The notes: generated by a model not told the origin, from the sequence alone. A stretch of DNA of 64,000 nucleotides from G965233625 sp965233625 (GCA_965233625.1 OZ247499.1:3844001-3908000), one strand, 5' to 3'; shown: positions 25,286 through 35,527, counted from the first letter of the stretch. Program-made: numbers and translations.

Positions 25286-28200
25286 TTAGGATTGAACCTC
25301 ATCAACCTTGCCTGCGGCCTGTGCCGGCATATGGTCGGCAATCTCGGTAATCCAGTATCGCTTCCGCTGGAATGGATAATGTGGCAGTGCAATCCCGCGG
25401 ATACTATGTGCCGCACCAACGACAGTGAAATCCGGCGAGCATCCCGCTGCATACAACGCACCCAGCGCCTTCAACATGTTCACGAGCGGACTCTCGCCAC
25501 CTTCCATATTATGGAAGGTTGGCAAGCCCTCGACGCGGTTTTCATCCCCGGCGGCAGAAGGGCTGAACCTTAGCACGCCCGTACAACTCGCCTCCACCAC
25601 CTGCCGCCGCCAGCCGTCCGCCGCATCTGCCGTGATTTCGTCCCGCCAGTACCGCCCCCCTAAAGAGCGGTGCACCGGCACAATCTGACCTGTGATGCTG
25701 CAAACCAGACTGACATTCGGCGGGTAATAGTTGAACGTATCGGCCAATTCTTCAAACCCATCGAGCGCCGCTTCCACGTCTTCCCCCGCCTCGATGGCAG
25801 CCAAGATCTGTTCGCGTCTGGCGAGTAGAACCACCGCGTCGCCAACGCTCAAACAACCGGCGGCGCACGCTGCCGCATACTGCCCCGCCCCGGCGCCAAG
25901 CAGCAGATCCGGCTCGATGCCCCAGCTTCGCCAAACGGCGGTCAAAGCCGCCTGCACGGCAAATACGAAAACCTCGTCCGTGTCCGCGAGTTCCGCTTCT
26001 GCATTATCCGCCTGGAACCAGGAAGCAAACCGCGCCGCAATGTCGCGCGTCTCCGTCTGCTGTCGCAGCCGGGTCTGGCAGTTCTCGATCACGTCGCGGA
26101 ACGCACGCAGAGATGCGTACAACACGCGGGCTTCCGCCACGCTGCAACCGCGGGCGCCATCGTAAAGCCACGCCAACCGCGGCGGCGAACCCGCAGCATC
26201 ACCGCCACCCTGTTTCACTTTTTCCAAGGAAGAAATCGCTTCGTCCAGGTCGTTCGCCACCACCGCCGCCCGGTATTCATACTGCCGGCGCCCCGCCCCG
26301 GCAGCACGGCAGATGGCGGGAAGGCTGCCCGCGTCCGCCGCAGAAAGCATTGTGACGTAACGCCCTGCAAGTTCACGCAGTGCACCATCACTTCGCGCAC
26401 TCAGCGGAAGAATCTGCGGACCATGCGACGCGGCCGGACCCAGCGAATGTGGGACGGCGCCGTTCGTTTCACCGTTGTTCATCGCGTGCGGCTGCGCCGT
26501 GTCCGGCTTCGTGTCCGGCGGCGCGCTGAGAATCACATGGGCATTGGTTCCGACCAGGCCAATCGCCGTAACGCCTGCGATGCGTTCGTCCGCGGCAGGC
26601 CACTCCTGTTGCTCAACCACCACTTGCAGTGGCAGCCGCTTCCAGGGAATGTGCGGGCTTGGCTCATCGAAGTGAAGTTGCGGCGGAATGGTTTTGTGGT
26701 GCAGGCAAAGCACCGTTTTGATGAATCCGGAAATTCCGCCTGCTGCTTCAAGATGGCTGATATTCGCCTTGGCCGAACCCACCAGCAGCGGGTTATCACG
26801 CCGCCGCCCTTTGCCGTACACCGCGGCCGCAGCGCCCAGCTCCAGTGCGTCGCCGAACTCCGTCCCGGTGCCGTGTGCCTCCAGATACTGCACCTGCGCC
26901 GGTGCGACGCCCGCGTCCTGCAACGCCTCGGCGATGGCTCGCGATTGCGTCTTTCCGCTGGGCGCTGTCACGCTGCTACTAAAGCCGTTGTGCACCACGG
27001 CGCCGCCACGGACGACTGCCAGAATATTGTCACCATCGCGCTCGGCGTCACTGAGCCGTTTCAGCACGACGACGCCGCACCCTTCGCCCCGTCCGAAACC
27101 ATCGGCGCCCGCGGAAAAACTCTTGCAGCGGCCATCGGGCGAAAGCAGCCCCGCCTTCGACATCAGCAGCGAATTCGCCGGGGCAAGAATCGCATTCACA
27201 CCGCCTGCCAGAGCCATGTCACAGGCGCCCTCCTGCAAGCTGCGCATCGCCTGATACACCGCCACCAGCGAACTACTGCTGGCCGTATCTATCGCAATGC
27301 TGGGACCTTCAAACCCGAACGCATAGCTGATCCGCCCCACGCCCGCACTGTGCGAAAGCCCGGCGCCTTCAAAGCCTTCAATCACATGGGTGTCGTCCAG
27401 GCTTGGCAGGAAGGCGTAGTCGTGCCCCATCAGCCCCATGAACACGCCCGTACTGGCATAAGTTTTGTCGCCGGTCGACGGTCCAACGGGAATGTTCGCA
27501 TGCTCCAGCGCCTGGTGGCAATTCTCCAGCAGCAGGCGGTGCTGCGGGTCCATCCAGCACGCTTCCTGATCGCCGATATTGAAGAACGCCGCATCAAAAT
27601 CGGCAACATCCTCCAGAAAGCCGCCCTGCCGCGTGTACATTTTTCCGGGCTTACGCTCTGCATCGTAAAAGCGATCCACATCCCAGCGATCCGGCGGAAT
27701 CTCGCCAACCGAGTCCACTTTGTTCAGCAGGTTCCGCCAGAACTCATCCACGCTACGCGCCCCGGGGAACCTGCAGCTCATACCGACAACGGCGATATCT
27801 TCGCGCTGTAGCGTCTTCTCCGGCGCCGCTTCTTCTGCCGTAGCACTGGCAGGCGATGACATATCTGTGTCATCGTCCGCGGCTGCCTCTTCGGCGACCA
27901 TTTCCAGGATATGCGTGGCGATATCTTCGGTGGTTGGATGATCGAAGAGCATCGTCGGGCCAATCGGATACTGCTCGCCCAGCATCATGCCAAGCTGCGT
28001 GCTGAACTCGAACGCCATCAGCGAATCCAGCCCCATCTCAATCAGCGGCCGGTCCGTTTCCGGCGCGTCGTTTGTGCCGAGCACATCCTGCAACAGCGCG
28101 GAAATCGTATCGATCAGCAACTGCCGCTGGGCGGCGCCGCGTTGCGACTTCAACTTGGCGATAAACTCCGAATCCCCTTGCTGGGCGCCTTTGCTGGCGG

Positions 28201-31200
28201 GCGTCAGTTCTTCCAGCATCGGCGGAGAACCGGCGCCGGCCGCCATCTGCATGCGGCGCCAGTCGGCGTCAATAACCGTCGCCTGCGGCACATCATTTTT
28301 CAGCAGAACTTCTAACGCGGCATGCGCGTCGGCAGGTGTGAGCGGTGCAATCCCCTGCATGGCCAGCCGCCGCGAGATCTTCTCATCGTCCGCCATTCCA
28401 GCGGTCCATGGGCCCCAGTTGATGCTTGTCGCCGGCAGACCCGCTGCACGCCGTTGCCACGCCAGACCGTCGAGAAACGCGTTCGCCGTTGCGTAGTTGC
28501 TCTGTCCGGGTGAACCCAACACCGATGCCGCAGACGAATAAAGCACAAAGAAATCTAACGGAAGTTCACGCGTTGCCGCATCTAGCAGCCCGCCGCCTGT
28601 GATCTTCGGAGCAGCGACTTTTTCGAACCGCTGCCACGTCTGATCCGTCATCAGCGCATCGTCCAGAATGCCCGCCACGTGCAACACGCCGGCCAGCGGC
28701 AACAGGTCGGCGCCAAACCGCTGCACTAACGCGGCGACGCTGTCCGCCGAACCTACATCACCCTGGTGTGTCACAACTTGACACCCATCAGACTGCAAGC
28801 TTTCCACCAGCGTTTGCGTAGCTTCGTCCGGCTTGCGTCGCGAAACCAGCACAATCTGCCCGGCTCCTTTACTAGATAGCCAGCGGGCGGCTTCCAGCCC
28901 AAGCTGCCCCAACCCGCCGGTCACCAGATAGGCCCGGTCGCTGTGAACGGCGAATTCCTTCTCCTGCCGGTTGTTGCGGACCGGCTTCAACCGCGGCGCC
29001 AGGATGCGGGCGTCACGCACGGCGAACTGATTGTCGCGCGTCTCCGTCTGCATGATCGCGGCAACGCCCGCTGACGCATCTTTGTCACTGCGGTCCACGT
29101 CAATCAGCCGGCAACGGTACGCCGGATACTCCGCGCTGGCCACCCGTCCCAGGCCCCAGTAACTGGCGTGGACCGGGTCGCAGCTTTCCGCTGCCACAGC
29201 CGCCACGCCGTTGCGGGTGATGAACTGCACGCCGCATTCAATCGTATTAACACCTTGCTGTTGCAACAAAGCGAACAGCCGCAGAACGCCTTTGCAGTTA
29301 GATTCTGCATCTTCTGCAACCAGCCACGCGACGCCATCGACATTCAAGTCAATTGCATGGTCTGTTTCCTGCTGCGCGTCATCCGCGGGCGGCTGAAAAT
29401 CGCCTGGTGTTTTACGCAGGACCTTGTGTTTGTTACTCGTGAGATGCGTTTCTATCTCCGTCGCCAGCGCGTCACCTTCGTCCGCGACTATCAGCCACTG
29501 GCGCGGCTTGGTGCTGGCGTCTGGCAACTGGAAGTTCCGCCAGTCCAGTGCGTACAGCAGCCGGTTGGCGCCACCGCCACTCATCCGCCGCAACGCCGCG
29601 CGGCTGACTTCCTGCAGCTTCAACTGCGTGATCTCCGCGACCGTATCGCCATCGGCGTTCAGAAGCGTAAGGTCGGCGGTCCGTACGCTGCCTTCGTTCT
29701 GCGTCCAGGTGGCGTAGCACCAGACTTCCTGCCCCATGCGGCGGTAACAGGTAATTTTCTCGATGCCCACGGGTAGAAATAGACTGTCGTCCTGCTGATG
29801 CAGCAGCCCTACGGCAAGCGAATGCAAGGCACCGTCGAGAACAGGCGGCGGCAAAAGGTAGCCCGGCAGATCGCCTACCACTTCCAGCCGCGACAGCACG
29901 GCCGTCTGGCTGTAATGGAGTTGCTTGACCGCTTGAAACGCACCGCTGTAGTTGAGGCCCGTCTCCTGCATCTTCTGATAGAACGCTTCGGGAGTGACAC
30001 TTTCCTGACACTGCTGTTGAAGCTCCGTCAAGGGCGGAAGTGGAGCGGCTTTTGCCGGTTCCGCATCTTTGCCCTCACTGCTGGCCGTGAAGTGACGTGT
30101 CCAGTTCTGGCCATCGGTCGAAGAATACGCCTCGAACGTGCGGGCTTCTTCTTGTTCCGTCACCACCGTCTGCACCGTCGTACGGCGAGAGGGACGCAGC
30201 GGTTCTTCAAAGCGAAGGTCCGTCACCGTCGCTGGCAACGACCCGCTGGCGGCAAGCGCCATCTCTACATAAGCGGCGCCGGGCACCACGATCTGGCCCA
30301 TCACTTCATGCCCCGGCAGCCAGGGCGGGCTGTCCGGTTCAAAGTGGTTTTCGTATCGCACACCAGCGCCGGCGCCGGCGAGTTGCAGTTGACCACCTAA
30401 AAGCGGATGTGCTGTGTGCACGGCGGCGTGGGCAGCGCGCGGTTTATCTGGCCCCCAATAGCGTTCACGCTGGAAGGGGTAAGTCGGCAGCACAATCCGC
30501 CGGCCACGGCTGCACGCATAAACAGCGTTGAAATCCGGCGTGGCGCCGTGAACATACAACTGCCCGGTGGCAGCCAGCAGAGCGGCGTTGTCTTCGCCAT
30601 CTTTCTGCAACACGCTGACCAAGCGGTCGGCGCCTTGCTGCCAGACTGCAGCGGCCATGCGCGTCAGCACCGCCTGCGGACCCACTTCCAGCAGCACCGT
30701 ACAACCGCTCTCCTGAACGGCCTCGATGCTGGCCGCGAATTGAACGGGCTGGCGGATATGATTGGCCCAATACTCACCATCCACCACGCGGTCAGCTCCC
30801 AGCACCTGTCCAGTCATGTTGCACACAAGCGGAATCTGCGGCGGTGCGAACTGGAATTGTGCGGCCGCTTCTGCAAACGGCTGTAACGCAGGCGTCATCA
30901 AAGAGGAGTGAAACGCGTGCGACGTGGTAAGCGTTTTACTGCGGATTTTCCGTGCCTTCAGCTTGGTCTGCGCACCGGCAATCGCGTCTTCCTTCCCGCT
31001 GATCACAATGTGCGAACCATTCATCGCGGCCAGCGAAATATCTGCATCTTCCGCCGGGTCGGTCAGCGGATGCCCCGTGACTTCTTCAATCACCTCCAGC
31101 GGTGCGAAGACTGCCAGCATACTGCCGCCCGCAGGTAGATCGCCGATGCACTGCCCGCGGCGGCTGATAAGCTGAAGGCCGTCCTGCCACGACATCATTC

Positions 31201-33196
31201 CGGCGATACACGCCGCCGCATACTGGCCGACGCTGTGGCCGAGCACCATGTCGGGCTGCAGGCCGTAGCTCTCCAGAACTTTGGCGAGGCCCATCTGAAC
31301 CGCGAAGATCGCCGGCTGAGTCCAACTTGTGTGATGGATCGCTTCCGCGTCTTCAAACAGCACCTTCAGAAGCGAACCTTCGCGCAGGTCGTGCAGCGCG
31401 GCGTCGCACTGATCCAGTGCTTCGCGGAACACAGGATTGGCGCCGTAGAGCTGGCGGCCCATGCCCATGTATTGCGAACCTTGCCCGGTGAACTGCCATG
31501 CCACTTGGGGCGCCCGGCGGGCGCTGCCGCGGAAAACATGCGGCGCGGCCGATCCGTGTGCGGCTGCCTGCAACTGCTTGCGGGCTTCTTCGCTGGTGCG
31601 TGCAACCACAGCGGTACGATGCTCAAAGTGCGTGCGGCCGGTTGCCGTGGTGAACGCGACGTCGGCAAGATCTTCCGACGCTATAGCGCACGCGTACTCA
31701 CCCGCAAGTTCACGCAAGGCCGCCTCATTCTTTGCACTCAGGACAATCAGTTGCGGCGACTGCGATGATTCGTTTTCAGATGTAGGTGACACATCTACGT
31801 CACTTCTCGCACCTGCATACGCAGTGACGATGGCGTGGGCATTCGCGCCGCTCATTCCGAACGCGCTGACGCCTGCGGCGGGTTTGCCCGTCTGCGGCCA
31901 GGCGACGGTTTCCGTCAGTACTTTGACAGGAATTTTGTCCCAGGGAATGTGGGGATTCGGAACTTCGAAATTCAACTGGCCGGGTAATTGCCGGTGCTGA
32001 AGGGATAGCAGCACTTTAATCAGCCCCGCCATTCCGGCTGCTGCTTCAAGATGTCCGATGTTGGTCTTTACCGAACCTGTCAGCAGCGGCGCCTCTGGCG
32101 GACGGTCTGCGCCGAGTGCGGCGGCGGCGGCTTGCATTTCCAGCGGGTCGCCTAGTTCCGTGCCGGTGCCATGCGCTTCCAGATACTGCACGTCGGTGGG
32201 CTGAAGTCCGGCGCGTTGCAACGCCTGCCGGATGACCTTTTCCTGTGCCTTGGGATTAGGCGCGGTCAGCCCGCTACTGAATCCGTTGTGGCCGATGGCG
32301 GAACCCTGGATTACACCCAGGATGTTATCGCCAGCCGCCTCCGCATCAGCCAGGCGCCGCAGCGCGACAACGCCGCAGCCTTCGCCCCGCAGATAGCCGT
32401 CGGCTGCCGCGTCGAACGCACGGGAGTGGCCGCTGGGCGAAAGGGCCTTCAACTTGCACGTCAGAATGTTGGTGGTGGGCGAACAGATGGCGTTCACACC
32501 GCCCACCAGGGCGCGGTCGCAGTCGCGTTGTTGCAGGCTCTGACAGGCCAGATGCAGCGCTACCAGCGAGGAAGAACACGCGGTATCAACGGCCACGCAC
32601 GGACCTTCCAGCCCCAGATAATACGCCAGGCGCCCGCACAGAAAACTGCCGGCCGCGCCGGTGGCGATGTAGGGGTTGAGATTCAGGAAAGAATCGCTGG
32701 CTTCGTTCTGATAATCGTTGTGCATCCAGCCGGTGAACACGCCCGTATGCGGCCCGATTTCTTCCGGCGTCCAACCGGCACGCTCCAGCGCTTCCCAGCA
32801 GACTTCCATCAGCAACCGCTGCTGCGGATCGACCCAGGTCGCTTCGCGTGGAGAGATGCCGAAAAACTCTGCGTCCATCTGATCCAGGTTGTCCAGAAAT
32901 ACGCCATGCCGCGCGTACATGCGGCCCAGCGCCTGCGGGTCTTCATCGTAAAAGGCAGCCAGATCCCAGCGGTCGGCAGGAATTTCAGAGACCTCGTCGG
33001 CGCCCTTGATCAAAGACTCCCAGAACTTCTCCGGCGTATTGGAGTAACGCGGAAAACGGCAAGCCATCGAGACGATAGCAATGGGTTCGGACCGTGCGGG
33101 TTGCTGCTGCTGAAGCTCTGCAATCTGCTGCTTGAGCTGGCGGATTTTTAGCAACGCCTGCTTGTTGGCGGAAAGCTGATCGGTGTTGTCTATCAT
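25286..33196 (-). CDS. Modular type I polyketide synthase KS-AT-DH-KR-ACP-KS*-AT*
   Basis: A 2636-residue PKS. An N-terminal coiled-coil docking helix (residues ~8-30) is followed by KS1 (37-460, active Cys207 in DTACSSS, HGTGT and NIGHLEAA His), AT1 (~560-860, Ser655 in GHSVG, HAFH motif predicting malonyl-CoA), DH (~905-1180, His963 in HxxxGxxxxP, Asp1121), KR (~1415-1600, TGGLGQLG, catalytic Ser/Tyr near 1555/1566, LDD motif of B-type) and ACP (Ser1725 in GLDSL). A second KS (~1804-2215) has Ser1973 in DTASSSS instead of Cys, and a second AT (~2310-2560) reads GAGAG instead of GHSxG. No second ACP, thioesterase or reductase. The start at 33196 begins the docking helix; a longer frame to 33277 would translate the repeat element. 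KS-AT-DH-KR-ACP matches iterative 6-methylsalicylate-type synthases. Confidence 0.93.
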   Translation of the reverse strand: MIDNTDQLSANKQALLKIRQLKQQIAELQQQQPARSEPIAIVSMACRFPRYSNTPEKFWESLIKGADEVSEIPADRWDLAAFYDEDPQALGRMYARHGVFLDNLDQMDAEFFGISPREATWVDPQQRLLMEVCWEALERAGWTPEEIGPHTGVFTGWMHNDYQNEASDSFLNLNPYIATGAAGSFLCGRLAYYLGLEGPCVAVDTACSSSLVALHLACQSLQQRDCDRALVGGVNAICSPTTNILTCKLKALSPSGHSRAFDAAADGYLRGEGCGVVALRRLADAEAAGDNILGVIQGSAIGHNGFSSGLTAPNPKAQEKVIRQALQRAGLQPTDVQYLEAHGTGTELGDPLEMQAAAAALGADRPPEAPLLTGSVKTNIGHLEAAAGMAGLIKVLLSLQHRQLPGQLNFEVPNPHIPWDKIPVKVLTETVAWPQTGKPAAGVSAFGMSGANAHAIVTAYAGARSDVDVSPTSENESSQSPQLIVLSAKNEAALRELAGEYACAIASEDLADVAFTTATGRTHFEHRTAVVARTSEEARKQLQAAAHGSAAPHVFRGSARRAPQVAWQFTGQGSQYMGMGRQLYGANPVFREALDQCDAALHDLREGSLLKVLFEDAEAIHHTSWTQPAIFAVQMGLAKVLESYGLQPDMVLGHSVGQYAAACIAGMMSWQDGLQLISRRGQCIGDLPAGGSMLAVFAPLEVIEEVTGHPLTDPAEDADISLAAMNGSHIVISGKEDAIAGAQTKLKARKIRSKTLTTSHAFHSSLMTPALQPFAEAAAQFQFAPPQIPLVCNMTGQVLGADRVVDGEYWANHIRQPVQFAASIEAVQESGCTVLLEVGPQAVLTRMAAAVWQQGADRLVSVLQKDGEDNAALLAATGQLYVHGATPDFNAVYACSRGRRIVLPTYPFQRERYWGPDKPRAAHAAVHTAHPLLGGQLQLAGAGAGVRYENHFEPDSPPWLPGHEVMGQIVVPGAAYVEMALAASGSLPATVTDLRFEEPLRPSRRTTVQTVVTEQEEARTFEAYSSTDGQNWTRHFTASSEGKDAEPAKAAPLPPLTELQQQCQESVTPEAFYQKMQETGLNYSGAFQAVKQLHYSQTAVLSRLEVVGDLPGYLLPPPVLDGALHSLAVGLLHQQDDSLFLPVGIEKITCYRRMGQEVWCYATWTQNEGSVRTADLTLLNADGDTVAEITQLKLQEVSRAALRRMSGGGANRLLYALDWRNFQLPDASTKPRQWLIVADEGDALATEIETHLTSNKHKVLRKTPGDFQPPADDAQQETDHAIDLNVDGVAWLVAEDAESNCKGVLRLFALLQQQGVNTIECGVQFITRNGVAAVAAESCDPVHASYWGLGRVASAEYPAYRCRLIDVDRSDKDASAGVAAIMQTETRDNQFAVRDARILAPRLKPVRNNRQEKEFAVHSDRAYLVTGGLGQLGLEAARWLSSKGAGQIVLVSRRKPDEATQTLVESLQSDGCQVVTHQGDVGSADSVAALVQRFGADLLPLAGVLHVAGILDDALMTDQTWQRFEKVAAPKITGGGLLDAATRELPLDFFVLYSSAASVLGSPGQSNYATANAFLDGLAWQRRAAGLPATSINWGPWTAGMADDEKISRRLAMQGIAPLTPADAHAALEVLLKNDVPQATVIDADWRRMQMAAGAGSPPMLEELTPASKGAQQGDSEFIAKLKSQRGAAQRQLLIDTISALLQDVLGTNDAPETDRPLIEMGLDSLMAFEFSTQLGMMLGEQYPIGPTMLFDHPTTEDIATHILEMVAEEAAADDDTDMSSPASATAEEAAPEKTLQREDIAVVGMSCRFPGARSVDEFWRNLLNKVDSVGEIPPDRWDVDRFYDAERKPGKMYTRQGGFLEDVADFDAAFFNIGDQEACWMDPQHRLLLENCHQALEHANIPVGPSTGDKTYASTGVFMGLMGHDYAFLPSLDDTHVIEGFEGAGLSHSAGVGRISYAFGFEGPSIAIDTASSSSLVAVYQAMRSLQEGACDMALAGGVNAILAPANSLLMSKAGLLSPDGRCKSFSAGADGFGRGEGCGVVVLKRLSDAERDGDNILAVVRGGAVVHNGFSSSVTAPSGKTQSRAIAEALQDAGVAPAQVQYLEAHGTGTEFGDALELGAAAAVYGKGRRRDNPLLVGSAKANISHLEAAGGISGFIKTVLCLHHKTIPPQLHFDEPSPHIPWKRLPLQVVVEQQEWPAADERIAGVTAIGLVGTNAHVILSAPPDTKPDTAQPHAMNNGETNGAVPHSLGPAASHGPQILPLSARSDGALRELAGRYVTMLSAADAGSLPAICRAAGAGRRQYEYRAAVVANDLDEAISSLEKVKQGGGDAAGSPPRLAWLYDGARGCSVAEARVLYASLRAFRDVIENCQTRLRQQTETRDIAARFASWFQADNAEAELADTDEVFVFAVQAALTAVWRSWGIEPDLLLGAGAGQYAAACAAGCLSVGDAVVLLARREQILAAIEAGEDVEAALDGFEELADTFNYYPPNVSLVCSITGQIVPVHRSLGGRYWRDEITADAADGWRRQVVEASCTGVLRFSPSAAGDENRVEGLPTFHNMEGGESPLVNMLKALGALYAAGCSPDFTVVGAAHSIRGIALPHYPFQRKRYWITEIADHMPAQAAGKVDEVQS

Positions 33197-33227
33197 TCGA
33201 TGTCTGACGTCGCGGTTATTCGTTAAG

Positions 33228-33303
33228 CCGTAGGACAGACGCCTGCCTGACGGTGTTTGAGGTGGACTGCGTTGCATTGTCAGGTGGGCGCCTGACCCAC
33301 AGG
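33228..33303. repeat. Dispersed palindromic element, copy B
   Basis: The same element as at 8799. The left half-site CCGTAGGACAG...CGCCTGCCTG begins at 33228; the right half-site TGTCAGGTGGGCGCCTGACC begins at 33278, 50 bases apart, with a different centre. It lies in the 150-base gap between the AMP-ligase stop and the PKS start, i.e. inside the polyketide operon. Confidence 0.75.
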
Positions 33304-33346
33304 TTTACGGGGTCCACATCATGTTTATTAATGGTCAGTGCAACCG

Positions 33347-35377
33347 TTATTCGTTGAGTTCTTTCAGCAGTGCTTCCAGAGCCTGTTGTTCGCTCATGGA
33401 TTGAACATCGTGCTCAATCTGCTGCGAAGACTGTGTGCGGGCGGAAGTAGAGGCGGGCGATTGTTCACGCGGCGTCGCCGGCTGACTGGATGCTTGCGGC
33501 GTTTTCTCTTCGAGCTGGGCGAGGACGTACTCGCTGAGATCCACGATGCGTGGATAGTCGAAGATCAGCGTTGCAGGCGTGTTGTGCTGCGGGCCTAATT
33601 CCTGCTGAATCTGCTCGCTGAGTTCGACAATCATCAGCGAATCCATTCCCAGATCCAGGAACCGCTCTTTGGCGCCTGGCAGTTCATCCGTAGCGGCTAT
33701 TGCCTGCACCCGCTGCTGAATGAAGGTAATCGCAGCTCGCGAGCGGGCGGATGCGTGGGTGCTGCGCAGCGTGGTAAGCAGTTCACCCTCGTTGCCGGCG
33801 GGCGGCGCCGGTACGGGACTTGCCGCGTCCTCTGCGACAGCGTGTGACATGTCCTTGTCACTTGCCGGTAGTGGGGCGGCAGACGTAGCAGCGGGAATGT
33901 CGAATGCTTTAAGTTCGCGTTTGAGGATTTTGCCGGAGGCGTTGCGTGGTAGTTTTTCCAGCGGCACGAAGTTACGCGGCGCCTTGTAATTTGCCAGATG
34001 CTGGCGGGTGTGCTGCTTGAGAGCTTCGAGCGCTGCGCCGGCTTCGCGACCATCTTTCAGCACCACAAACGCCACCACTTTTTCGCCCAGCACGGCATCG
34101 GCCACGCCGACGACGGCAGCTTCAGCCACGGCGTCGTGATCCAGCAGCACGCGTTCGACTTCGGCGGGAAACACCTTCAGGCCACCGATGGCGATCATGT
34201 CTTTGACGCGGTCCACAATGTAGAAGAAGCCCCGCTCATCCATGCGGCCGATATCGCCGGAACGCAGCCAGCCATTGCGGATGGCGGTTGCAGTGTCTTC
34301 CGCACGGTTCCAGTAACCGAGCATTACATTGGGCCCGCGGATGATGATTTCGCCTAGTTCACCGGGGCCGCATACCTCGCCCGTGGCAGGATCGGCGATC
34401 TTCATTTCCACGCCGTCGATAGGTGTCCCGATCGAGCCTTCCACGTAGTGGTTGCGATGGTTGTAGCTGGCAAACGGGGAACTTTCGGTCAGCCCGTAAC
34501 CTTCGTAGATGGGCATGTTGAACTGCTGCTGCCAGCGCTGGCTGACCTGCACGGGCAAGGTGGCGGCGGCTGAGAAACAGTAATTCACGCTGGCCAGGTC
34601 CTGCGGCTGACAGCTGTCCAGCAGCAACTGAAACATCATCGGCACGCCGTACAGCTGCGAAACTTTTTCATCTTGGATCAGCCGCTTGGCTTCGTGCAGA
34701 TCGAACGCGCGCTGCAGCACCAGCGTGGCGCCGACGTTCAAAGCCGCGTTCATCAGCGCATTCTGACCGAAGCAATGAAATAGCGGCACCGACAGTAGAA
34801 TCCGGTCATCTGGCCGCATGTGGCAAAGATGGTTGAACGCACAGACATTGGTCCGCACGTTGTTATGCGAAAGGGTGGCGCCTTTCGGAAAACCCGTCGT
34901 GCCGGATGTATACAGAATGGCGGCCGCGTCGCCGGGTTCGCAATCGACGTAGTCCGCCATTCCAGTTGAACCGAACATCGCCCCACCGGCGCCGTCGCCG
35001 TGGATCGTTGTCGTGATGACGGTTACTGTCGTGGGCAACTCCGGGGGCGAATCTACGCGGGCTAGGTGCACAAACGCGGTGGCGCCGCTGTCTTCAAGCA
35101 GGTATTCCACTTCCGTCGCGGTCGAGCGCGTGCTGATCGAAACGGCAACCGCGCCCAGTCGTGCGGCAGCGTAGTACCACACGACAAAGGCTGGCGAATT
35201 TGGCAGCATCAGCGCGACACGGTCGCCGCGGGCGATACCAGCTTGGCTAAGCTTCTCCGCGGCTGCTGCGGTCCACTGTTCAAGCTGCGAGTAGGAGTAG
35301 CTTGACTGTTCGAACCTGATCGCCGTACGTTGCGGAAAGATGCGAGCTGTTTTGACTAAGTGTTCGCAGATATTCAT
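33347..35377 (-). CDS. AMP-dependent acyl ligase fused to an acyl carrier protein
   Basis: A 676-residue loading protein. Residues ~1-510 are an adenylate-forming ligase: AILYTSGTTGFPKG (P-loop, A3), YGLTESSP (A5), SGDIGRMDERGFFYIVDR (A7/A8) and NASGKILKREL with the catalytic Lys (A10). A Pro/Ala linker leads to an ACP with LGMDSL, where Ser580 carries phosphopantetheine. The tail MSEQQALEALLKELNE is a probable C-terminal docking helix matching the N-terminal helix of the PKS. It should activate a carboxylic acid as acyl-AMP and load its own ACP as PKS starter; sequence style is closest to fatty-acyl ligases, but an aromatic acid is not excluded. First gene of the operon. No clear Shine-Dalgarno before its ATG. 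Confidence 0.9.
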   Translation of the reverse strand: MNICEHLVKTARIFPQRTAIRFEQSSYSYSQLEQWTAAAAEKLSQAGIARGDRVALMLPNSPAFVVWYYAAARLGAVAVSISTRSTATEVEYLLEDSGATAFVHLARVDSPPELPTTVTVITTTIHGDGAGGAMFGSTGMADYVDCEPGDAAAILYTSGTTGFPKGATLSHNNVRTNVCAFNHLCHMRPDDRILLSVPLFHCFGQNALMNAALNVGATLVLQRAFDLHEAKRLIQDEKVSQLYGVPMMFQLLLDSCQPQDLASVNYCFSAAATLPVQVSQRWQQQFNMPIYEGYGLTESSPFASYNHRNHYVEGSIGTPIDGVEMKIADPATGEVCGPGELGEIIIRGPNVMLGYWNRAEDTATAIRNGWLRSGDIGRMDERGFFYIVDRVKDMIAIGGLKVFPAEVERVLLDHDAVAEAAVVGVADAVLGEKVVAFVVLKDGREAGAALEALKQHTRQHLANYKAPRNFVPLEKLPRNASGKILKRELKAFDIPAATSAAPLPASDKDMSHAVAEDAASPVPAPPAGNEGELLTTLRSTHASARSRAAITFIQQRVQAIAATDELPGAKERFLDLGMDSLMIVELSEQIQQELGPQHNTPATLIFDYPRIVDLSEYVLAQLEEKTPQASSQPATPREQSPASTSARTQSSQQIEHDVQSMSEQQALEALLKELNE

Positions 35378-35407
35378 ACGTTAAAAAGCGCCGGCGCCGG
35401 ACAAGCA

Positions 35408-35434
35408 CGAAAACACCCCGCAGCAGAAGCGGGG
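35408..35434 (-). terminator. Possible intrinsic terminator/attenuator before the polyketide operon
   Basis: A stem of six G/C pairs (CCCCGC at 35416-35421, GCGGGG at 35429-35434) with a 7-base loop, followed leftward by TGTTTT. It could end readthrough from metH, or act as an attenuator because the AMP-ligase ATG is only about 31 bases further on. Confidence 0.4.
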
Positions 35435-35527
35435 GAACGCCGGAAGTTTAGGAACCACGCCTTTGATAGTGAAGGGCTAGATAATTGATATAGCCTAATT
35501 CACGCAGAGGCGGTTTGCATACGATTT

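Noticed and set aside
26423..27811. A 462-codon open frame on the + strand inside the PKS
   Set aside because: Antisense to the KS2 region of the PKS, whose domains are unambiguous.
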